NCBI GenBank assembly: GCA_015350385.1
Contig: WNKI01000002.1
Coordinates: 7,956,404-8,020,403 of the forward strand
Length of the DNA stretch: 64,000 nt
Reading direction: 5' to 3'
Origin: Aculops lycopersici
Taxonomy: Eukaryota; Arthropoda; Arachnida; Trombidiformes; Eriophyidae
Made by a program: the position numbers and the translations under genes. The notes under the pieces are model-generated. The model saw only the letters and a list, made by a program, of their open reading frames with translations. It was not told where the DNA came from and made no database searches. Each line of letters opens with the position of its first letter. Within the stretch, counting starts at the first letter, position 1. Positions 8,965-17,859 of the stretch are shown piece by piece.

Positions 8965-9921
8965 ATGGATCCCTCAATCATTGACTCGGCCTTTTCGGCT
9001 GCCCCACCGCCACCACCACCCTTGCTGATGGATTCCTCATCTGAGACTCTAAATGATGCCCTAGCTAAGGAGAGTTTTGGTGAAAACTTGGACCAATCTG
9101 GATCTCTAATCAAACAGAAGGAGGCAGAACTCAAGGAGATGCAAGATCAGATTGAGTCTTACAATCAGATGGTCAAGCAATTGGCCAGTCAGCGTGAGAT
9201 GGCAGTAAAGAAGCTTTCCGACATGGACACGCAAATAGATGAGTTGCAAAAGATGCTTGAGACTGAGAGAAAACAAATTGAAGCTAAAGACAAGGAGCTG
9301 AAGTCGAAGAGGACTCAGTTACAGGCTCTAAAGAGCGAGGAGGATGATTTAAAGGAAAAGTTTAATTTCTACAAGAAGGAGCTAAGCGCCACAACTGACA
9401 ACCTATCAAATACTCAGCTTCAAGAGAAGCAAATCAAAACCAAGTTGATCGAGTTGGAGCAATTTCTTAATGCCACAAATGAAGCAATAGATGACATTGA
9501 AAAGGCTATCAATTACAAGGACACAATTAAGCTTAGCGCAATGTGCAGCCAAATACTAACACCGCCCCCTCTTTCAATCAACCAGTCATTAACTAATGGT
9601 CCGCGAACCGCAAACTCATCAACTAGTCCAGCAAATTTTGACTCTCAGCAGTCACATCAGTCAGCAATCACAACAACAACAGCAACCACTGCAACAGGAA
9701 ATCCTCAATTTGATAACGAATTCAATGACCCAAATTTTGATAGTTCAACAAATTTTGATCCATTTGCTAATGATGACCCGTTTGATGGAGATGATCCATT
9801 CAAATCTGTTGAGCCAAACGTGGCCCTACCTGAGGATGATCCCTTTAATCCAACCAACTCGACTGTTTCTTCGGGCGGCTTCCTTGCAAACGATCCATTT
9901 GCACCAGGTGGCGGATTCTAG
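8965..9921 (+). CDS. Eps15-like endocytic adaptor without EH domains
   Basis: The 318-residue protein matches the middle and C-terminal parts of Eps15/Eps15R, a clathrin-mediated endocytosis adaptor. It begins with a Pro run (residues 13-20), then a heptad-rich coiled coil (about 45-180) like the Eps15 dimerisation region. The tail is acidic and disordered, with five Asp-Pro-Phe motifs (DPFAN, DPFDG, DPFKS, DPFNP, DPFAP), the sites that bind the AP-2 alpha appendage. Eps15 proteins normally start with two or three EH domains that bind NPF peptides; none is encoded in this frame or upstream. The protein may be an EH-less isoform, a product of gene splitting, or the 3' part of a gene with distant exons; its own Met in a plausible promoter context favours an independent gene. 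Confidence 0.75.
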   Translation: MDPSIIDSAFSAAPPPPPPLLMDSSSETLNDALAKESFGENLDQSGSLIKQKEAELKEMQDQIESYNQMVKQLASQREMAVKKLSDMDTQIDELQKMLETERKQIEAKDKELKSKRTQLQALKSEEDDLKEKFNFYKKELSATTDNLSNTQLQEKQIKTKLIELEQFLNATNEAIDDIEKAINYKDTIKLSAMCSQILTPPPLSINQSLTNGPRTANSSTSPANFDSQQSHQSAITTTTATTATGNPQFDNEFNDPNFDSSTNFDPFANDDPFDGDDPFKSVEPNVALPEDDPFNPTNSTVSSGGFLANDPFAPGGGF

Positions 9922-10630
9922 TTGTGTGTGCTAGCTTTATATTATTATTGTGTTTGTAGAGGCATTATCACAGACTACTAGCGGCAAAGAACTACATATG
10001 AAAACCAAACAAGCTTCATAACTAGAGCAATTAATTAACTGTTACACGTGACTAACGAGGCCATGCTAGATTTGGATACTATACACACATTATTAGGTAA
10101 TCTAACAACTTTAACAAGACAGCACAAAAAACTTCCTGTCGTCGCTCATGAGAAGGGACATTTTTGTTGATTTGAAGAGATAGATTCCCAGATGATGATC
10201 ATGTTTACATAACAAACATCCACAATTCTAATCTATAACAAATCTCATATCTACATGAATGACTAAAAGATAAAGTATGGGTAGCAATTTGAGTTAATCA
10301 ATATTTACTCGCTCTGTTCAATTTTCTCATCTATCCTCAATGGAAAGATATTCTGCTTACGAGATGATGGATTACCCACAAGATAGAATCGAACTCGATC
10401 TAATCAATCGGCAAATATGTCAAAGTAGTTGAAGATAGTTGGGTGTCGACAGAGTCAACGGGTTCAAGCTAGTGCTTATTAAAGTATTAATTTAACAGTG
10501 ATAATGGTAATGATGCCAATATATTGAACTGATTGTTCTTGTCGATGTGATGGAACTATAAGGAATTGATTCGATGATTTGTCTAAACGACTTCTTATCA
10601 TTTGATTATATGCTCTTGGTTCTCCAAGTG
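9922..10630. other. Convergent 3' region between Eps15-like gene and MFS carrier 2
   Basis: About 700 bp without recognisable coding potential. It is AT-rich and presumably holds the two 3' UTRs. No canonical AATAAA was picked out for either gene by eye. The small plus-strand frame starting at 10574 is antisense to the MFS coding sequence and is discounted. Confidence 0.4.
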
Positions 10631-13114
10631 TCACCATCTCGGCTCGTAAAACACATGATATATAACCAAACCCAACACTTCAAGGAATGTTACGCAGAAG
10701 AAGGGTACGAAACGATTAAAGTGGTCAATGAGGTAATGGGCGCCTATGGCAGTGAATATGCCTCCGATAGCTTGCGAAACGAATATAAGCCCATAGATCA
10801 TTCCAGAATTAGAGCGGCCAAATACTCTCGATATATGAACTGGATAAGTGGACATCCATCCTGAGAACGATCCAAAGATTCCAAGTGTGCATAATAGATA
10901 GAGAATTTTGCTTGATAGGATAAATTCAAAGGGCATAATGAACATCAATATTCCAAATATCAATGTGATGCAAGTGAAACATTGAGTAAAACTATACCTA
11001 TCAATGGCCAATCCCCAAACGAGTCGACCGAGAGAGTTTGCTATGGAGGCCATGGATCCAGTCCAGGCGAGATACATGTCATTTCCAATGAATATTTGTC
11101 CATACTCCTTAAGCATCGAGTTTACAAACAAAACTCCCTGATTGGTGGTTCCAAATACTAGAAACAGAACTAGAAACTCTCTTGTTCTAACTGCCCGTTT
11201 GAGAGTAATCTCGTTCTCGACTAGAATTGGCCTTTCGTCCGGTAGTTTACCTCCACCGTGAGGGTTTGGTGGTTTAAAGAGAAGGCAGCAACCAATGAAT
11301 TGCATGCTGGCATAAATAGATCCAATAAATACAAATAAATGCGGAACTCTATCAAGAATTGACTCTTGCGTAAAGTATCCTCCTGGTGTTGGGCTGAGGT
11401 TTTCCGGATTTACATAAGCGGTTTGCGCCATATTGAATACAAAGGTGCCAATACCAAAACCGGCCAAGATAGTGCCAGCAACTAGGCCTCGCCGATTGGG
11501 GAACCAGCCAAAGCCATTGCTCATTGGTGTCATGTAGGATAGGCCGCAGCCAAAGCCAGGTAAAAAGCCGTACGTGAATAGGACGGCGAGGGTTCCGTGA
11601 TCGATGGCGTATGAGGTGGCCATGATGGATAGGGAGTGAATGGCGCATCCCAATATACAGGCAACACGTGCCGAGAATCTCTTTTCAATATAACCACCCA
11701 AGATCATGGAGAGTCCTTGGCCCACCGAATACAGGGAGCTAATCCACATTGCGCTACCATATGTTGCAGTTGGACTTCCATGTTTTCGCATATAACTCGT
11801 TAAATATGAATTAATATTACTTAATGTGTATATAGTTCCTAGGGTAACATGAATAAGAAAGGCGCCTAATAGGCTTGCCGTGGAGCGCCTAAATAGGAAT
11901 CCAAATAATTTGTTTAAAATGGCCATTCCAATGCCTAATCTTGAGTACTTATAACTGCCACGGAATGTCCGTCCAGCACTTGCATTGATTGAGCTAACCA
12001 ATCCTCGCTTACTCCCACCTGCACCGCCGCTTACATCTGCGCCGGCGCTTCCTCCACTACCGCTATACTTCCTATCCCCAGTTAATAAATCTTTATTCTC
12101 GTGAGTGACGTAGGGAGTGGAATAACTATCACCGTTAAGAATTCCTAGTGTTGAAGTAACTGACTTTAGACCCGTTAAGAAGGCGCCCACAATGAAACCA
12201 CCTGTCGATGATGACGATGTTGAAGTTCTTCTCTTATTTCTACTAGACGAAAATTTGCCAGCTTTCGACGATGTCGAGGTTAGTTCCAAAATTTCTACAT
12301 GTTCATCACGGCCATGTGTTCTATAGTTAAGTCTCGTGAAATGTTCCTCCTCATCACTTGCATCATCGAACTCATCATTATCGTCGTCACTTGAACCGCA
12401 TGGTTGGTTGGTATCAAAATTAATATCAACTCTATTTTTCTTATTAACATCTACACGAGCATTGTCGAGCTCGCTAATATTATCTGATTCGTTGCTATAG
12501 GCTAGCAGTAACTTTCTAGCATCGGATTGTGGGGTTCGATGATTTGGTGCAAGTGCAGTGTTGCCGCGACCAGAGGTCGTTGAATTTGTTGCAGGACCAC
12601 TTATCAGTGTTGGTGATAAGTGTTCTAATAAAATCGGAGACGAATTGTCAGTTGCCGTCGTTGTGGAGTCACTATCAATGATCACAGTCGAGACATCAGA
12701 AAAGCTCTTGAAATCAATTTGGCGAGAAGTCTGCCTCTGGCTTCTATCAGTTGTTTGTTTTGCCGTTGCTGTCACAATCGCAGCTGATGGTTGTGAATGG
12801 TTCTTCTTGATTATATTGTTGCTAAAGTCTTCGCTGGCTGCTGAGGTAGTAGAGGAATGTTTCACGTTTCGCATTGAGTTATGAACCTGAACCAATTGCT
12901 CTGGCTGTTGTAGCTGTCTGCTATCGCCCTTATAGATTAGCTCGTTGGCAGGTGGCAATGGATTTAGTGGTTGAGATTGTTGTTCTGTTGGAGGCATCAT
13001 TTTATCTGTTGTTTCTCCGTCAACTTTTAGTCTGTTGTCGATTGACTTCCAATTGGTGGTGCTATGACAATAGTGGCCACTGACTGAGAATAGATGGTTC
13101 GAGTGGAAGTTCAC
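10631..13114 (-). CDS. MFS carrier with long disordered N-terminus (OFA/monocarboxylate-type)
   Basis: This 827-residue protein has a hydrophilic N-terminal region of about 400 residues rich in Ser, Thr, Gln, Asn and acidic runs, then a 12-TM MFS domain (about 405-825). Diagnostic features are the loop 2-3 motif GGYIEKRFSARV, the OFA-like loop 4-5 motif WFPNRRGLVAGTILAGFG, and the second-half motif GRLVWGLAIDRYSF. A hydrophilic central loop with PPNPHGGGKLPDERP joins the halves. It is related to the shorter carrier at 2604-4190, which lacks the N-terminal extension. The substrate is unknown; transport of a small carboxylate is a family-level inference. Met39/Met40 are alternative starts. The frame is uninterrupted, and the upstream 1.5 kb shared with the ADAM gene contains two large inverted repeats. 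Confidence 0.8.
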   Translation of the reverse strand: MNFHSNHLFSVSGHYCHSTTNWKSIDNRLKVDGETTDKMMPPTEQQSQPLNPLPPANELIYKGDSRQLQQPEQLVQVHNSMRNVKHSSTTSAASEDFSNNIIKKNHSQPSAAIVTATAKQTTDRSQRQTSRQIDFKSFSDVSTVIIDSDSTTTATDNSSPILLEHLSPTLISGPATNSTTSGRGNTALAPNHRTPQSDARKLLLAYSNESDNISELDNARVDVNKKNRVDINFDTNQPCGSSDDDNDEFDDASDEEEHFTRLNYRTHGRDEHVEILELTSTSSKAGKFSSSRNKRRTSTSSSSTGGFIVGAFLTGLKSVTSTLGILNGDSYSTPYVTHENKDLLTGDRKYSGSGGSAGADVSGGAGGSKRGLVSSINASAGRTFRGSYKYSRLGIGMAILNKLFGFLFRRSTASLLGAFLIHVTLGTIYTLSNINSYLTSYMRKHGSPTATYGSAMWISSLYSVGQGLSMILGGYIEKRFSARVACILGCAIHSLSIMATSYAIDHGTLAVLFTYGFLPGFGCGLSYMTPMSNGFGWFPNRRGLVAGTILAGFGIGTFVFNMAQTAYVNPENLSPTPGGYFTQESILDRVPHLFVFIGSIYASMQFIGCCLLFKPPNPHGGGKLPDERPILVENEITLKRAVRTREFLVLFLVFGTTNQGVLFVNSMLKEYGQIFIGNDMYLAWTGSMASIANSLGRLVWGLAIDRYSFTQCFTCITLIFGILMFIMPFEFILSSKILYLLCTLGIFGSFSGWMSTYPVHISRVFGRSNSGMIYGLIFVSQAIGGIFTAIGAHYLIDHFNRFVPFFCVTFLEVLGLVIYHVFYEPRW

Positions 13115-13366
13115 ATTGGTAAGAGATTTCTATGAATTTGTTCCTCATCTAAGGAGAGTAAAAGTTTTACCAGCAGAGTAAAGCAAGATAACAAATCTAG
13201 GGTTGTCCTAAAATCTAGAACATAATATGGAATATAAATAGAGCGGCGAGTAATCACTTTGTTTCTGACACGAGAGTGAGTACCGGAGGTTTTTGCTCTC
13301 TGTTTTGCTTTCTCTGTTGCTGCGGACAACGCCGAAGACAACAACGGAGAATACAGTGAAGCTGCA

Positions 13367-13414
13367 AAATTTGATGCACGCAACATTTGCGCAAATGGTG
13401 CGTGCACCAAATTT
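13367..13414. repeat. 48-bp near-perfect palindrome
   Basis: The two 24-bp halves are reverse complements with two mismatches and no spacer; the centre is the dyad tttgc/gcaaa at 13390/13391. The arms contain gatgcacgcaac and its inverted counterpart. It lies about 250 bp upstream of the MFS carrier 2 start. It could form a cruciform or bind a dimeric factor. Confidence 0.75.
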
Positions 13415-13605
13415 CCACCTCAGAATCTCGCGTCACACGAATTACAGGTGGCCCCCAAAATTGAGAGAACTGGCAACTCTTTAACGACGATCGTGACTTA
13501 TCGTTCTTCTACCCTATCGCGTCGATTCAATTAAATATGATACGATGTCCTTCGGATGAGTTGACAACGTTCGTGCTTGACGGTAAATTTTGTCGGTCGG
13601 CAAGC

Positions 13606-13959
13606 CTGCAGCTCGATTCGTATAGGATTCTTCGACGAGTAAACGGATTATTGGTGCAAGTAATTCTGATCGGACAACTAGAGGTTTGCATTTCGAATTG
13701 TTTTCGAACTCTATCGAACAATATCACAAGCTTCGGAGCGAGATTAACCACGAGGCTAAGGGGCTTAGCTAAGCACTGCACGAACGTCTCTACTTGAGGT
13801 TAGTTGTATCGTCAAGGATGTTGAATAACAATCCTATTTACATCAATATCTGCATGAACTTGAGATTTTTGTATTTCAAACCTCTAGTTGTCCGATCAAA
13901 ATTACTTGCGCCAATAATCCGTTTACTCGTTGAAGAATCCTATACGATTCGAGCTGCAG
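13606..13959. repeat. Long inverted repeat (83-bp arms, 188-bp loop)
   Basis: The left arm 13606-13688 and right arm 13877-13959 are reverse complements over 83 bp with four mismatches. Shorter similarity extends outward (cggtaaatttt near 13581 against its counterpart near 13988). The intervening 188 bp are not repeated. This is a foldback structure: a MITE/foldback relic, an inverted duplication, or a hairpin-RNA locus. No transposase or target-site duplication was recognised. Confidence 0.85.
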
Positions 13960-14612
13960 AGGAAGAATTTTGCAAGAAAATTTATCGGAATGATCTACTG
14001 GTTTTGTCCACTGAGAACCCGAAATTCCCACGCCCCCTCAGGCTGACTGGAGTTTTGGCAAGACAAGTAGCGGTTTCAGGGGAAATTAGCTTGCCAAACA
14101 CACATAATCTGTGTGACACAGAATCCCGCTGCTTGCCGCATAGCTGATTTATGTGGGGGAAAATTCAACGAGTTTCCAACTGGGGGCGTCATTTGTTTAG
14201 CTGGCAATGGCAGCAAACGGCAGCAGAAGTAGCTGTGGTGGCCAATAAGCAAGTGGCTTGCTTTGTATTCTGTCTTCATCACCACATCACATCACATTAA
14301 TGTTCTCGATACAGCAACAATATTGCTATAGAAATGACCACATCTCCCTTATTGTTCATTACTAGTAACGATGGCGACCGCTTAACTAACATCGACCATC
14401 TTTGCTTGAGTCAAACAGACATGTTGTGACTAGCTATTGGAATTGTTATGTGTCACAAGCTTGTGTTTTTATTATAGCTTAGGGAAACATAAATTAGAGT
14501 AGATTCTATTCATCCAGAAGAATCCATTTCATGCCAAATATAAACCTATTTTATCTCAATTCGAAAGCGATGAGAAAATGAGATTCACCTTTCATGGCTC
14601 ACACTTTTTAAG

Positions 14613-17600
14613 ATGGAAACGTTAGTACATCAATATCAAAAATTTGGTCGAGTTTGCAATCGGCAAATCGACGAGGTTGAATGCGAAACAAACCCAGGAG
14701 ATACAAGTGTCCTTAGTTTATTACCACAATCACTAGATCATAATGTTACCAATGCTATAAAAGATACTCAAGCAACCAACACCAAAACTAAGAATCGAAA
14801 CCTGACAAGATGCTCATCCTTGAGAAAAAACTTAAACCAATTATGTTTTGAAAGCACCCAAACCCTTATTTATGGTTCACTATTTGCAATAGTACTCCTT
14901 GTGACTCTTTTACCTCAAGTAAACTCATTCCTCTTGTTGGACCACAACCAAAACCTGAAAGACCATTGTATTGAACACTCTAAGATTGAGCCAATATTTC
15001 AGGTCTACAACTATGATAACAACAATAGCAGCAGCAACAGCAATAACAATAATGAGGCATCAACCTCAACTCCAACAACTAAAACTTCGACGAGTAGTCT
15101 ATCCAACTGTCCTACCTTATTGACCGTATCTTTCAGCAGTTTTAACGATGAATTTGTGATTGATTTAGTCAAGAATGAACGCCTCATTAGTGATAGATAT
15201 TTCGAAAATTTGGCCCATTCAAATAGGCAACAACATTTGACTACGAAACCAAGCAACCCGAACGAGGATAGGGATTTTTACAAATACAACCTGTTTTTAA
15301 ATTTGAACAATATCTCAACAAAGCATGATCATTGCCACTACCATGGAAGTCCCAACCAGGCTTCAATATCAAATATAGCAATCAGTATAGTCAATAACAA
15401 ATTATTGAGTGGGATTTTCCATGATTCACACAACTCTATTACGTATCATCTCACAGCAAACAATTCCAATAAGAGCACTATTCTAACTAGAGAGACGCCG
15501 GGTTCATGTGATGTTACATTTCATAAAGATCAATTAGGAATTGGACGAGTCAAGAGGTATGCGCCAATGGAAAACATTTCGCAACGAAGAAGATCTCCAA
15601 AATCAACCTCAATATCATCTGCCGACAATCAGGTTAGACACCAACCCTTCAGAAGCAACTCGAACTCATTGTATGTCGAGCTTTTGGTTGTTCATGATCA
15701 CACCCAATATGTAGACTACAAGAATGATACCGCAAATATCGCCGAGCGGACGATGCAAATAGTCAATATTATGAATGCATTTTACCGACAACTTAATATT
15801 TTCGTTGCTTTGGTTGGAGTTGTATTGTGGGTTGAAAAGGATGAAATCAAGTTGACTGACGATGGTGACGCTACCTTAACAAATTTTCTCAAGTGGAGAT
15901 ACGAAAAATTACTGCCCAAGTATCATCATGACAATGCTCAACTCATTACCAGCACCTCGTTCAATGGTAGTGTAGTGGGCAAAGCCCTCAAAGGTCCCAT
16001 ATGTACTCATGAACACTCGGGTGGCGTCAATACAGATCATAGTCATAGTCCAGCCATCGTGGCTGTAACGCTTGCCCACGAATTAGGTCATAATTTTGGC
16101 ATGGAACACGACGAGGACGAACAATGCAAGTGTCCGGATGAAAAGTGTATCATGTCTTCGTCATCTAGTTTGGTGCATCCAAAACACTGGTCCTCCTGCT
16201 CGATAGATTACTTTGAGGATGCAAAGAAACACGGATTGCTGGATTGTTTAGTGGACCAACCAAGCAAAGTGTTTGGTCCGAGTTGCGGCAATGGATTTGT
16301 TGAGGACGGAGAAGACTGTGATCCAGGCGAACCTATTCCAGCTTATGGAAGCTCAAAGAGCCGCAAGACTAACTCTAAGGATGGAGCCAATCAGAACTTA
16401 CTTACTGTTGCGAATCCTTGCTGTGATAGACAAACGTGCAAGTTTATTGGTAATGCCACCTGCGCTCAGGGTCCCTGTTGCGATCTAACCAAATGCTCCG
16501 TCTATAATACAACCGAGCCGGCTAAAGTTTGCCGCCCACGCAAAACTGAGTGCGATTTCGAGGAGATTTGCGACGGCAAGAGCGAGTATTGTCCCGAGGA
16601 TGTGCATTACCATGATGGCATTGAATGTGGACCAACTCTCCAAAGTGAAGGATTGCCTCATTCAATAGGGAGCTTGGCCTACAATCGCAGTCGAGCCTAT
16701 TGTTATGGTGGCAAGTGTTCGAGTCACGAGTCGCAGTGTCAACTATTATGGGGTCCAAGTGGCTCGTCATCGAATGATATCTGTTATGAGCAGAATATTC
16801 ACGGCAACACCAGTGGCAATTGTGGCTACAATCGAGTTGACAAACAATACCAAAGTTGTGAGCCCGAGGATGCCGCCTGTGGGATGTTGCATTGCGTCCA
16901 CAATCAAGTGACTGATTCGAAGAAAACTGGCAAGCTCAACTATGGTTTTGAATCGGCATCAATTCTAACAGTTTCCTATTTTACAACACACAACTCAAGG
17001 ATCTTTTGTCATGGGGCAATTGTGGATGCTGGACCTGAGGTTCGAGACCCGGGTTTAGTGCCCAATGGTGCAGCTTGCGACGAGGATAGAATGTGTTTGA
17101 ACCAAAAATGTGTCCCAATATACGATGTGGTCTACGGAGCTAACTGGTGTCCTAGCGACTGCAACGGCAATGGAATCTGTGATAACTTAGGAGTGTGTCA
17201 TTGCAACGATGGAACCGTGGGCACTAGTTGTTACCAATTCTTTGGTCCAAACTTTCACCTGTCGCTTCTATTGTATGTGGTCATGTTCTTCATTCCAATC
17301 ATCGCCTTAATAGTGTTTGCCATTAATCACTACAAGAATCAGCTCAAGATTTGGTGGTTCTTACACAATAGAAAGATTGCTTTACGTAATAAGGCGCGAG
17401 AACCTCAGCGGCGAATGGCCTACGAAGCAAATGGCCAGAAGCTTGTCATAAGTGATCCCATCCCATTGAATCAACACAACAATACCAATAGCCCATTCTA
17501 TGAGCCAATGTTGCGGGATCCCTGGGCCGAGACACCGGAAGTTGGAGTGCACGTAACAGTACCAATGGGATCCAAGTCAATGGGTTACCGTCTGGAGCCG

Positions 17601-17678
17601 CTGAACAAACAACCACCTGCCACTTCAAACATGAAACCAACCCGCTCTGCTCCACCCCCACCTCAACCTCAATTGTAG
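14613..17678 (+). CDS. ADAM metalloprotease-disintegrin (catalytically competent)
   Basis: This 1,021-residue type I membrane protease sheds ectodomains at the cell surface. In order: a long N-terminal tail, a hydrophobic signal/anchor at about 86-106, a Ser/Asn-rich prodomain, a furin-type site RVKR near 314, the reprolysin domain (about 350-548) with the zinc motif HELGHNFGMEHD (His489, Glu490, His493, His499), a disintegrin domain (about 555-660) with the CDFEEICDG loop, a Cys-rich domain, an EGF-like module (about 848-875), one TM segment (about 880-905), and a cytoplasmic tail ending in Pro-rich SH3-ligand-like sequence. The intact zinc site places it with active ADAMs (ADAM9/12/19 and Drosophila mind-meld-like). 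A hydrophilic insertion of about 20 residues interrupts the disintegrin after ECD-type CDPGEP. AATAAA lies at 17811-17816. Subfamily is my inference. Confidence 0.92.
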   Translation: METLVHQYQKFGRVCNRQIDEVECETNPGDTSVLSLLPQSLDHNVTNAIKDTQATNTKTKNRNLTRCSSLRKNLNQLCFESTQTLIYGSLFAIVLLVTLLPQVNSFLLLDHNQNLKDHCIEHSKIEPIFQVYNYDNNNSSSNSNNNNEASTSTPTTKTSTSSLSNCPTLLTVSFSSFNDEFVIDLVKNERLISDRYFENLAHSNRQQHLTTKPSNPNEDRDFYKYNLFLNLNNISTKHDHCHYHGSPNQASISNIAISIVNNKLLSGIFHDSHNSITYHLTANNSNKSTILTRETPGSCDVTFHKDQLGIGRVKRYAPMENISQRRRSPKSTSISSADNQVRHQPFRSNSNSLYVELLVVHDHTQYVDYKNDTANIAERTMQIVNIMNAFYRQLNIFVALVGVVLWVEKDEIKLTDDGDATLTNFLKWRYEKLLPKYHHDNAQLITSTSFNGSVVGKALKGPICTHEHSGGVNTDHSHSPAIVAVTLAHELGHNFGMEHDEDEQCKCPDEKCIMSSSSSLVHPKHWSSCSIDYFEDAKKHGLLDCLVDQPSKVFGPSCGNGFVEDGEDCDPGEPIPAYGSSKSRKTNSKDGANQNLLTVANPCCDRQTCKFIGNATCAQGPCCDLTKCSVYNTTEPAKVCRPRKTECDFEEICDGKSEYCPEDVHYHDGIECGPTLQSEGLPHSIGSLAYNRSRAYCYGGKCSSHESQCQLLWGPSGSSSNDICYEQNIHGNTSGNCGYNRVDKQYQSCEPEDAACGMLHCVHNQVTDSKKTGKLNYGFESASILTVSYFTTHNSRIFCHGAIVDAGPEVRDPGLVPNGAACDEDRMCLNQKCVPIYDVVYGANWCPSDCNGNGICDNLGVCHCNDGTVGTSCYQFFGPNFHLSLLLYVVMFFIPIIALIVFAINHYKNQLKIWWFLHNRKIALRNKAREPQRRMAYEANGQKLVISDPIPLNQHNNTNSPFYEPMLRDPWAETPEVGVHVTVPMGSKSMGYRLEPLNKQPPATSNMKPTRSAPPPPQPQL

Positions 17679-17697
17679 GTTCAGTGAGGAAAAAAAC

Positions 17698-17816
17698 TTT
17701 ATTGGATTGCGAGACTTCGTTATTATCTTGACATTGCACGCTCTGCTATGATACGTGAAATAAGCCAAAAACTCAATAACTTGTTCCGAGTTGAGGTTGC
17801 AGCAGGCGAAAATAAA
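17698..17816. terminator. Reciprocal poly(A) signals of the ADAM and 17860-19122 genes
   Basis: AATAAA at 17811-17816 (plus) serves ADAM, 133 bases after its stop. TTTATT at 17698-17703, which is AATAAA on the minus strand, serves the convergent gene. The two signals cross over, so the mature 3' UTRs should overlap by about 100 bases as natural antisense. Confidence 0.55.
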
Positions 17817-17859
17817 GTTAGAATATGAGCTACAAAGCAAGCAACAGGTAAACGAACCT

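Larger units (their letters stand above)
13115..14612. other. Divergent intergenic region with two inverted repeats, MFS carrier 2 / ADAM
   Basis: About 1.5 kb without a credible gene. It contains a TATAAATAG motif in plus orientation at 13233-13241, a 48-bp near-perfect palindrome (13367-13414), and a long imperfect inverted repeat (13581-13988). Open frames at 13537-13797 and 13794-14147 lie inside the inverted repeat and are best explained as by-products of it. Confidence 0.5.

Noticed and set aside
13537..14147. Two small plus-strand frames
   Set aside because: They coincide with the two arms of the inverted repeat, so one is effectively the antisense of the other.
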